DNA from: Cladorhizidae sp. MBARI D1340-BT2
Taxonomy: Eukaryota; Porifera; Demospongiae; Poecilosclerida; Cladorhizidae
Assembly (NCBI GenBank): GCA_028752905.1
Contig: JAQNBH010000011.1
Coordinates: 35,434,624-35,498,623 of the forward strand
Direction: 5' to 3'
Length of the DNA: 64,000 bases
Part shown: positions 10,036 through 19,499 of the stretch, in pieces
How the letters are laid out: each line of letters begins with the position of its first letter
Numbering within the stretch: the first letter of the stretch is position 1
The notes under the pieces: model-generated
Seen by the model: the letters and a program-made list of their open reading frames with translations, nothing else
What the model was told of the DNA's origin: nothing
Databases searched by the model: none
Translations under genes and position numbers: made by a program

Positions 10036-10209
10036 AACTCTCAGTTGACATAGTACAGATAGAACGAATTTTTCGATAGTCCACTTAAATTTACTCACTT
10101 GACATTTCAGCTGGTTGCTATAGCCTTCATCAGGAACAATGACAGATTAAAGCTAGAGCATCTAGCCAAATGTCGAGCAAGTTAATTTAAGTTGATTATC
10201 GAGAAAGTC
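10036..10209. repeat. Foldback element, long form (U1)
   Basis: Begins AACTCTCAGTTGACATA and contains imperfect inverted arms at 10066-10096 and 10175-10209 (shared core TTTCGATA...ACTTAAATT). It interrupts the LINE-2 remnant. The arms and the leading sequence are related to the shorter hairpin at 15005-15105. On the minus strand the centre carries CTGATGA (10127-10133) followed by GAAA (10105-10108), the spacing of a hammerhead-like core. Confidence 0.65.
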
Positions 10210-11205
10210 AAGATTGTAGTAGTTGGGGAGAGAATGAAGTTGGAATGAGTTGGAGAAATAATGGAAAGAGGTGGAAGAATTCAAGTGCTTGGTACTGTAG
10301 TTTGCAAGAAATTATGAGTAATTTCCAGTTAGAGAAGATAGTAAAGAAGGCAGAAAAGTTGATGTAAAGTTACATAGATTGGCCGACTGAATGGAGAGGT
10401 GGAAATAGATAGAGGAAGATCTTTCAGAGCTTCTAGTGAGATTGGGTATGGAGTATGCAACTGAAGTATGGTAAACAGGAAGATATACTGCATGTAAGAG
10501 GTAGGAGACAGCACAGACGAGAGTGAGCAGGAGATTGTGGTGGGCTAGCAGTACCATAGCAAGAGTGGTGGTGCTGGGAGATCTGGGTGGAAGACTTTGA
10601 AGAGAGGAGGGAAGAGATGTTATTTGGTAACAGATTAAAGGTGATAGCAGATTGCTGATTGGTTAAGATTGTAGTAGATAAACTAAGAAAGATGGAGGAA
10701 TAGGGTTATGGGAAGGTTATGAAGCTATGAAGAGAAAATATGAGCTAAGTAATGATGTTGGATCAGTTCACAGGTAGAAGGAAAAGATTAAGGCAAGAAA
10801 TGAGAAGGCAGAGAGGTAGAAGTAAATGCTATGAGTAGTCCGAAGTGGTACACATTAGCAAAGAATGGTGGGGAGGTATGTGAGGTCAGTAACAGGGTAA
10901 GGGAATGTGAGATTTATGTTCAGACTGAGGACTAATTCATCAGGTTTCTTGGCAGACAAGGAGAGATGCAGAATGGTCACCTGTTGAGAGGTGTATGTAT
11001 AATATGTGATAGGTAGAGGAGAATGTGGCCCATCTCTTGGTAATTTACAAGGAATCTGAGATGGTTCAGGAAATGCTTGTGACAAGGTGTGCAGAATTGT
11101 GTGGCTGGACAGTGGCTAGATTAATATGGAAGACTTGGTATCGAATGAATGGTGGCTGTTAGGAAAAGGTGGGAAGGGGTTAAGTAATGGGTGTTATGAT
11201 GGTGG
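10210..11205 (+). pseudogene. LINE-2 C-terminal (post-RT) region (U1)
   Basis: Translated across stops it gives blocks expected downstream of an RT: IVKKAEKLM, GRRQHRRESEQEIV, IVVDKLRKMEE, then VRFMFRLRTN with FLADKERCRMVT and a C-x-x-C...H pattern (about 10890-11050) resembling the cysteine-rich tail found in many LINE ORF2 proteins. Numerous stops and frame changes show decay. It ends at the gypsy-B deletion breakpoint. Confidence 0.7.
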
Positions 11206-11370
11206 GTGAACATGCAAATATCGTGAGGAGAATGAAAAATGACATGAGGAGGAGAGAAGAGAGAGAAGAACGACGTGAAGATATGAGATGGCAAGAAGCC
11301 AAAGAGGAGAGAGAGAGCAAAGCAAAAAGAGGATGCTAGGAGAAAAGAGGAGTCAGAGAGATGGTTCCAG
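11206..11370 (+). pseudogene. gypsy-B Gag coding sequence before a 1-nt frameshift (U1)
   Basis: Starts at the deletion junction (shared GTGAA at 11206-11210) with a frame reading EHANIVRRMKNDMRRREE, a highly charged coiled-coil-like segment. The residues EHANIV are also the last Gag residues kept in U3 (47177-47194), so the two units hold adjoining parts of one Gag. The frame must shift by one base near 11325 to join the longer ORF. Confidence 0.75.
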
Positions 11371-12168
11371 ATGTTGCAGATGCTGACTCAGACCAACATC
11401 ACTAGGAGACAGGAGGATGCCAAGAACAGGAGGCAGGAGAGGGAGGAGTTTGAAAGAATCAGACAAGAGGACAAACAGGAAGACAAGAGGAGATGCCAAG
11501 AAGCTAAAGAGGAGACTGATCACCTCAGACAAGAGGCAAGAGATAGAGAAGAAGAGAGGGAGTGGGTGAGATGTCATGAATACAAAGAAGACAGGGAGAG
11601 ACAGAAACGAAGTAACAGCAAGAATGCCTTCAGGTCTGTCCAGCTTAAGGATCTGACAGAGATAGAGACATTCCTAGAAAATTTTAGGACACTTACTCCC
11701 TTTGAGATACACCCAGACTACTGGGTCGTGAACCTCCTCACTGTGCTGGATGATAAGTCCAAGGACTACCAAGCTGGCCTCCCAGAAGATCAAAATAAAG
11801 ATTTTGATATTCTATGCCAGAGACGCATTGCCTACCACGCCATCACGCCAGATTTCTACCAGATCAAATGGCATGGGTTAACACAACTACAAGGAGAGTC
11901 TGGACAGGAGCTAGCCAAACATGTGGACGGTCTGCTAGATGAATACATGAAAGGTGCCACATCCAGACAAGACTTGCATATCATGATGGCAGTGGAGAGG
12001 ACCATCCAAGCATTGTCAGACACCAAGGCAGAGTTCTTGGTCAGGGAGCGAGCACCGACAACACCAGCCGAAGTAGGGAGCCTGATTGAGAAATATCGTT
12101 ACATCCAGCCCAAATGGAGGAGTCCAGGTGACCATGGACTAGACTACCTCTTCTCAGACAGCCCGTAG
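11371..12168 (+). CDS. SCAN-like Gag of a Gmr1-type Ty3/gypsy element (U1)
   Basis: 265 codons. Residues 1-85 are an Arg/Glu/Lys-rich predicted coiled coil. Residues 88-155 resemble a capsid N-terminal domain (FLENFRTLTP, HPDYWVVNLL). Residues about 160-245 match the SCAN fold pattern: GESGQELAKHVDGLLDEYM, then AVERTIQALS and VRERAPTTPAEVGSL. SCAN domains of vertebrate zinc-finger proteins derive from the capsid of Gmr1-like gypsy elements, so this call also predicts the element's structure, which the downstream RNase H end supports. Gag would form the retrotransposon particle. The frame is open upstream (QKEDARRKEE) to the frameshift; the internal ATG is not the true start. Confidence 0.82.
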   Translation: MLQMLTQTNITRRQEDAKNRRQEREEFERIRQEDKQEDKRRCQEAKEETDHLRQEARDREEEREWVRCHEYKEDRERQKRSNSKNAFRSVQLKDLTEIETFLENFRTLTPFEIHPDYWVVNLLTVLDDKSKDYQAGLPEDQNKDFDILCQRRIAYHAITPDFYQIKWHGLTQLQGESGQELAKHVDGLLDEYMKGATSRQDLHIMMAVERTIQALSDTKAEFLVRERAPTTPAEVGSLIEKYRYIQPKWRSPGDHGLDYLFSDSP

Positions 12169-12270
12169 GGACTACTCACGAGGTGGGCACTACAACTTCA
12201 ACCCTTCAATTATAAAATCTGCCATCACCCGGGAACACAGAATGGAAATGCAGACAGCCTTTCAAGGTAA
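12169..12270 (+). pseudogene. RNase H C-terminal tail of gypsy-B Pol (U1)
   Basis: In frame with Gag after one TAG, it encodes RWALQLQPFNYKI and then GNADSLSR followed at once by TAA (12268-12270). This is the end of a gypsy RNase H domain. Protease, RT and any integrase are deleted between Gag and this tail. The stop directly after RNase H, with no integrase following, fits the Gmr1 arrangement in which integrase precedes RT. Confidence 0.85.
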
Positions 12271-12298
12271 GCATGGGAGGACAACCGGGAAGCACTAC

Positions 12299-12317
12299 AG
12301 GGGAGGAAAGGGGGGAG
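12299..12317 (+). promoter_or_regulatory. Polypurine tract of gypsy-B (U1)
   Basis: All-purine run AGGGGAGGAAAGGGGGGAG directly abutting the LTR start TGTAG, the expected plus-strand primer site. It lies 28 bp after the RNase H stop. Confidence 0.85.
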
Positions 12318-12574
12318 TGTAGTAGAAGCCCTGACAAGACCCTTGTCACTTGCAGAGGCAGAGTATACTAACTGATAACCACAATATAATTAACACTTAG
12401 ATGATGAACACATAAATATTACCATTTAAGGACTGATTTTGTACCAGGCCAGAAACCTATTTAAAGGAGCTGGTATTACTGGGAGGCAGTCTCCCTAAGG
12501 TGCTAAATTATTGGAATATTATTCAATTGCCAAGAGATAGCTGTTAGGTTATAGCTTAGGGACAATCCACTACA
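12318..12574 (+). repeat. gypsy-B 3' LTR (U1)
   Basis: 257 bp, starting TGTAGTAG and ending CCACTACA, giving matching TGTAG...CTACA termini. It aligns with the 5' LTR in U3 (46715-46982), sharing blocks such as TAACCACAATATAATTAACA and CCAGAAACCTATTTAAAGG. A TTTAAA box lies in the middle. No clear target duplication was found. Confidence 0.85.
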
Positions 12575-13665
12575 CTCTTGATCTGCTGAGAAAAACTATT
12601 GCAACCATAGGCTTGTTGGCATAGTTGGTTTTTCGAATTGCCTGAAAATTATTGATGTTACAAAAATACTAGGTGATGATGTCATTGCTTTGTTATCATG
12701 ACAAAATTGATATCCAGATATCATTAACAAATCTTAATGCATTAAATCTCGATTTCTTTTCTCAGATCTAGCTATACATATTATATTACTGTACTCTTAC
12801 AGTTTTTATAATTGTTAGTATTTCAGTGATTTGACCCATAAAATTTCCAACTGAAAAATTGTCCTCTCAAAAGGTTAGCTTTTATATATTTTTTCAGATA
12901 TGAAGTACAAGGAATTTCATGTAGGTAAAGGTTAATATTCATGAAAATGAACCTGTCCCAAAATAGCCACACCCAACTGAAGATCTTCATCAAATATGAA
13001 AAATGATTTGGACAATCTTCCTTGCATATATACTGCACAACAAAAGGCTTGCAATTTGGCAGATGTGCACTGTCCAATGTTTCCATCAGGCAGGTAAGAC
13101 AAGTGCTATAATTTTCACAGTCTCAATTGTTGTGGCATATGAATATTCATATGCACATTTATTAATTCACCTATTGCATGCATGTGCAACCTCCTGCACT
13201 TATTAGAAATAGAACTAACTTCTTATGAAAATGCCTTCTGTACCATGAAAGAATGGGTAAAGTAAGGCCTTACATGGCAAGTACCCGAATAGCAGTAGGT
13301 ATTTTCTCTAAGTGACAAGTGAGTGTGAAGGCAAACATGGGCATAAGATTTTGAATACAGTACAAAAACTTACTTTTATCACATTTGTCTGTAGCCCCAG
13401 AAGAATCTAGGAAGGGAAATATATTCATTATCATTGAACTTTTTGGAAGACAGACCTACTTTAGTCTCTCCAATGTATATACATGTCTACAGATAGTTAC
13501 TGATATGACTGAAATACAATACACACTCTTGTAGCACAAATAGTGCTTTCTTTATGATGTATAAACAGGGTTTGATTCAGGCACTGGGGCAGGCGATCAC
13601 CTTATGATACAAAAGCATGTGATTACCTAGTGGGATTCGGGGGCCTCTAGGATTAAAATACATAA
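12575..13665. other. Unrecognised region between gypsy-B and the AAT tract (U1)
   Basis: No gene recognised. Several good splice-site matches are present, for example CAG/GTAAGA at about 13090 on the plus strand, and on the minus strand a 33-nt segment 13374-13406 bounded by CCTTCCTAG and GTAAGT. Open frames here lack family resemblance. Confidence 0.5.
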
Positions 13666-13668
13666 CAT

Positions 13669-14755
<1,087 letters not shown>

Positions 14756-15004
14756 AACAGAACAATACAAAGCAAAACAAAATAAAACAAAACGAAATGA
14801 AATGAAAACAAAAGAAAGAAAAAAAGGAAAAAAAGGAAGAAGAAAAAACACAAAACAAAACAAAACAAAAAAAAACTGTTTAAAGAGAATCTTTAAAGTA
14901 AATTTATTTTCGGGAAACAAGTGAAAAAGCATTTATTAAAAAAATTTAAAGCCACTACTACTAACAGATCGGTACTAATAAACCACTTAACTTAAGAGAC
15001 AATG
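14756..15004. other. A-rich AAAAC-type spacer (U1)
   Basis: Degenerate (AAAAC)n and GAAA-rich DNA to about 14880, then unrecognised AT-rich sequence. Equivalent regions are 32138-32390 in U2 and 49330-49579 in U3. Confidence 0.7.
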
Positions 15005-15105
15005 AACTCTCAGTTGACATAATAACATCAAAATCACCTTCTCAATAATCAACTTCAAATTTTAGAGTGAATGCAATTTGAAGTAGATTATTGAGAAGGT
15101 GATTT
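15005..15105. repeat. Foldback element, short form: 31-bp hairpin (U1)
   Basis: Arms 15031-15061 and 15075-15105 are reverse complements with a single mismatch, around a 13-nt loop. It is led by AACTCTCAGTTGACATA, the same leader as the foldback at 10036. It looks like a derivative in which the central segment has been lost. Confidence 0.85.
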
Positions 15106-15254
15106 TAATAATAGAAGAACATTAAAAAAATTAATAGCAATAATAATTATAATATAATAACACGGTAGTAGTAATAGTAATAGTAAAAGTCTATCTATGT
15201 CATTTGCTGTCTGCTCATTTATCCATTTATCTCATTCACCATCCATTGCCCTTC

Positions 15255-15491
15255 TACCCACCCACCTACCCACCCACCTACCCACCCACCCACCCACACA
15301 CACAGACACACCTACGCACCCACCCACCCACACACACAGACACACCTACCCACCCACCCACCCACACACACACCCACACACCTACCAACCCACCAACCCA
15401 CCCACTTACCTACTTACCTATCTATCTATTATCTATCAATCAATCAATCAGACAATCAATCAATCAATCAGTCAGTCCAACTAACCAACCA

Positions 15492-15564
<73 letters not shown>

Positions 15565-15571
15565 CCAACCA

Positions 15572-15667
<96 letters not shown>

Positions 15668-15668
15668 C
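15255..15668. repeat. CCCA/CACA and CAAT simple repeats (U1)
   Basis: CCCA and CA-rich repeats with CCTA interruptions (to about 15415) run into a long (CAAT)n array interrupted by GACAAT, CAGTCAGTCC and CAACCAACCAAA islands. Open frames of the Pro-Thr-His or Ile-Asn-Gln-Ser type are repeat artefacts. Confidence 0.95.
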
Positions 15669-17044
15669 CACTCAAATCAACTAACTGTCATGGGCTGTCT
15701 GCTCCATGTATTTAGCCATAGTTGATATTAAAGCAACTGAAACACCAATGAAGCAAGGTGATATGACAATAATTGCGGTACGATATTTCTACTCTGCCGC
15801 AAATGGTTATAAGCCAGAAGTCTACACCAAGACAGTGCTCCAGTACCATATAATGAATGCCAAAAATGACTATATATTATATATTCCGAACCTGTACAGA
15901 ATTTTATAGTTGTTGACACTATGCTTTATGTTAGTCAAAAAGGACAGAACATCTGCATGGTGTCATCAGATTTGTTGTCTGTAGAGATGATAACATTTTG
16001 CAGGGAAAACGCTTTCCTCAAGATTTTCCAATCATTCACTGAAAGAGCTTCCTTTATACATGTGGCCAATGACAATCAATGTGCCAGAGAGTGTATACTG
16101 TAGAACTACAGCAAAAACCACACAAGCACCAAGATGTTTCTCTAGATTGTGAATGAAAGAAATGGCCTTACTTTCACACACACCATAGATAAGTTAACAT
16201 ATTTAAATCGATAGGTACAGTAATTTTACTTGTATTGTAAGTTGAGCCAGAGTCAGGCTAATAGATAAGGTCAACAACATGCATTGAGCTAGATTTGTTA
16301 TCAATTAGAGCCATGCTTAAAGCTACTTAGGACCATCCATATAGACCAGAGTCTAGATAATAATAACTCAATCAGAGTTAGCAAGCCAGACAGTCTGCTA
16401 TCTTAGCCGGTTCATTCGAGCCTAGAAGATATGACAAAACTCACAGAATTGGACAAGTCATCTGTGAAGACTTGTTTCCCAGAAAGATCAAAGTAAGCGG
16501 AACCTTCATTTCTTTTTCAGTCAAACACCCTACTCTCCAATGTAACATGAAAGTTGTTGGTTTCAGTCAAACAGCCTGCTCTCCAGGGCAATAACAGAGT
16601 TGTTCATTTTGAGCATGCAAAAATGTTCGGTGGTTTGTCATCAAATATCTATTTCACTCCCATAATTAATATTTAACACAACCTATCAAATTGCCATTGC
16701 TTAAGTATCTCTCAGGCAGAAAGGTATGATATTAGTTACTGCCTTTATATTATAAATTACTTGATTTTTTCTTAACACTTTGACTTCTGATTTTTTTTTA
16801 CATTTATATGTTACAAACAGATTATCTTTAGTATTTTCAGAATTGAACACAAATTTTATGTGAAGATACAAATGAGAGGTATATACTCCCATTATTGTCA
16901 TATCCTTCATATCATCGACTCAAACTCAAGCCTTGCAAAAACTTCATGATCACCACAACATCACTGGATAGAACACCAACTGATGTCTGCAATGTCATGT
17001 GGAGGACTTTCAATTGACTTTGCAATAGAATAGGTTCTACGCAC
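15669..17044. other. Unrecognised region upstream of gypsy-A (U1)
   Basis: Contains short open frames (for example 15706-15909 and 15921-16103 on the plus strand) that are conserved between units, but only as much as their surroundings, and I recognise no family. U1 has 10 extra bases near 16252 relative to U2 and U3. Confidence 0.45.
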
Positions 17045-17133
17045 AATTTATACTGGTGATGCAATCAATAATAATATGTGTTAAGTACTTCCTGTTCATG
17101 GTTTTTATTATGATTGCATAACCAGTATAAATT
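17045..17133. repeat. Palindrome at the gypsy-A 5' LTR (U1/U2 junction region)
   Basis: AATTTATACTGG... at 17045-17076 is an inverted copy of the ...CCAGTATAAATT segment inside the LTR (17102-17133), so LTR end sequence lies head-to-head with the 5' LTR. Equivalent structures: 34384-34472 and 51551-51639. Confidence 0.8.
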
Positions 17134-17215
17134 CTTGTGGTATTGTATGTGAGTATGCTATTGTATAACATTCATCTTTGAGACTTCTATAATTGACAAA
17201 AGAGAGATTATTACA
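17079..17215 (+). repeat. gypsy-A 5' LTR (copy leading into U2)
   Basis: 137 bp from TGTTAAG to ATTACA, followed at once by TTGGCGATGAGGAT, a primer-binding-site-like sequence with TGG next to the LTR end. It aligns with the 3' LTRs at 1110-1243 and 18485-18599. Confidence 0.78.
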
Positions 17216-17221
17216 TTGGCG

Positions 17222-17735
17222 ATGAGGATTCAATGGGTCATGGGTAATGTCTCTAAGTTCGATCCAGCTATGGAGGACTAGACAGACTACACCAAATTAC
17301 TATTGTGTAGCTAACGATGTTGATTCAGATGAAAAGAAGCATTCGATCTTACTTGCAAATTTTACCTTCAAGCTCGTATGACGCCTATTCAAGGGACATG
17401 GACTTGACATGATGCCACACAACGATCTTGTCCTCCTGTTGAAAGAACAGGGAGTATGACCTGAAGCCATCTGTTATTGTATAAAGGTACAAGTTCAACA
17501 CCCGCATTCAGAGTGCTGTGAATGATCTATGAGAGTTGACTGAATACTGCACCTATGCAACATCTCTGAAGGAGATGCTCAGGAATTGGTTGGTGTGTGG
17601 TATTAAATATGAATGAATTCAGAAGAAACTCTTGGCTGAAAAGGACCTTACGTACAATAAAGCCTAACATCTCGCCTTGACTATCAAAATGGCAGGGTGA
17701 GATTCCAAGTATCTCAGGAGTCAGAGGACAACTAG
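17222..17735 (+). pseudogene. gypsy-A Gag (U2 copy)
   Basis: An ATG lies directly after the primer-binding-site-like sequence. A second in-frame possibility begins MGNVSKFDPAMED, the opening pattern of K02A2.6-like Gags, and stops at a TAG where Trp is usual. ANDVDSDEKKHSILLANC follows in another frame. U2 has a local deletion near 17360 (loss of a GTAGATGTC-containing stretch) not seen in U3 or U4. Confidence 0.72.
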
Positions 17736-18137
17736 CTTCCATATCTGCAGGTAACAGTGGAATCACTATCAGTTTCACAGAACCAAAGGCATGACTTCTC
17801 AAATGTAGGAACACCGAATTACTATTGTGTAGCTAATAATGTTGATTCAGATGAAAAGAAGCATTCGATCTTACTTTCAAATTGTAGATGTCTTACCTTC
17901 GCTACAGACATGGAGTTCAGTACTTTAAACTGAGGTTGAAGAGAACCACAGTATAGTCAATTCAGGCTCATCTCTCAAAGTTCCAAGCAGAACTGCTCAT
18001 GGGATGATGTCTTCACTCCAGGATTACGCTGATAAGTCTCAGAAGGTCAAGGTACAGAAGTTAAAACAGAAATTGTGCCAATAATACTCAACCTCTATGC
18101 ATGTCTATAGCTGCAGATTCTGTCTACTCTAAGAACT

Positions 18138-18491
18138 TTGCCTAAGCTTCACCACATCGGTTACCAGGGAAAAATGTCAAGTGGAGTTACAGACATGAAC
18201 AGTTTATGGACACGAAGTGTGTCAAAGTCACTCGATGGAAGAGTTTCTGTCCAAGAGATGCCTGAAAACAGCCAGCTCACTGATCTGTTTGACCCACTCA
18301 CTCTACCTGATATATACCTCCTGATCTACCTATTTCACCACCATCTCCATTACCTCATTTACCCTCAACTGCACCTTCAAGGAACATGCATCAGTCAGTT
18401 CCAAAAAGGCAATAGCCAGACTACTACAAATAAAGCCTATGGCCTCAAGGGGAAGAAGAACTACTTAGGGGAAGAGAGAGAATCTACTTAA
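18138..18491 (+). pseudogene. Proline-rich tail of gypsy-A Pol (U2 copy, altered frame)
   Basis: Equivalent of 763-1050, but indels (loss of a few codons near 18175 and a change near 18300) switch the frame. The C-terminal third therefore reads a different, non-homologous peptide and runs into the 3' LTR. Confidence 0.5.
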
Positions 18492-18599
18492 CACTTATTA
18501 TTATTGATTACATCACCAGTATAAATTTGCCATGTTTTATAACCCTTCACCTAATAATCTTTGAGACTTCTATGATTGATAAAAAGAGTTAATATTATA
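18485..18599 (+). repeat. gypsy-A 3' LTR (U2)
   Basis: Shorter than in U1 because it lacks about 26 bp after CCAGTATAAATT. U3 and U4 share this shorter form. A purine-rich run precedes it. Confidence 0.75.
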
Positions 18600-19499
18600 G
18601 CCGATATGTTTAGCAATAGTTGGATGTCATTTAGTTTCTGTATAATATATGAACTCGATTGGAAGAAGGTGTTATAGCAATAAAAATGATTTTGTATACA
18701 GTGTGAGTAATTATTGCGAATTACATCACTAAGAACATAGTCTCTGTGCATCACCAGTAAGTATGGCTACTGCACAATGAATAACATTTGAATAACATAT
18801 TTTGTGACTTTTTGTGCAAACAAAAATTTAGCTAGCTCTACATCTGCAAGCAAAAGTTGGCTGTATTGGAACTAATGATTGTATTCTACTTACAAGCAAG
18901 AAGTAGGCAAAATGTTGAAAAGTACACTGCCCAATGACTGATATCCATTATCATCCACGTTTGCTTAGTGTTTTCAGAAAGGACGTTCCCATGGAATGAT
19001 CGCAAGTATGCTGTTGTCATAGCATGTCACCAAATAAATATGGCCGCTATACGACCTTTTTTTTTTTACTCCCCGATCCCCCCTCCCCCATGTTGCTTGC
19101 CTTTTATTGTTCCCCCAGATAATGGTTATTTTATCCCCTAACAACTGCTCGCAGCAGCAGATGTCCGACAATTGTTGGAGTACTGATTTAGGGAAAGCGT
19201 TGAGTGGTGAGTTGGAGGGACTTCTTGGGAGTTTTGAGAGACTCTTCTGGTTCTGACTCCATGTTCTCTTTCTTTGTTGGTTTTTTTTTTTGCTTTTTGT
19301 GTTTTTTGGATTTTTAAAAATAATATATCATGAAAATGCATTCATAAGATACACAAATAGCATGGTCTACTAATGTTAAGATATCCTGGTTGTGATGACA
19401 AGAACAAAGGTGCAATGTAGTGTTTGAAAGTGATGAGTGTAATAGCATATCTACAATAGGGTGTCCTGGGCGCACCCGTATTGACTTAAGAATGAACGT
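18600..19499. other. Unrecognised region (U2)
   Basis: Counterpart of 1244-2142 with only scattered substitutions. No coding sequence recognised. Confidence 0.55.

Noticed and set aside
11353..11577. 74-codon minus-strand frame opposite Gag
   Set aside because: Antisense shadow of the purine-rich coiled-coil part of Gag; the low-complexity Leu/Ser/Pro composition follows from that.
13568..13600. GGTTTGATTCAGGC as a tRNA-like B box (SINE)
   Set aside because: No matching A box at the right distance and no tRNA-like fold; a single loose match is not enough.
15425..15668. CAAT array as a CRISPR-like repeat
   Set aside because: It is a plain tetranucleotide microsatellite without repeat-spacer structure.
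15197..15725. Frames rich in Pro-Thr-His and Ile-Asn-Gln-Ser
   Set aside because: They are translations of CCCA/CACA and CAAT microsatellites whose length varies between units.
15921..16103. 60-codon plus-strand frame starting MLYVSQKGQ as a gene
   Set aside because: It is conserved between units no better than its surroundings, has no recognised motif and no clear splice or promoter context.
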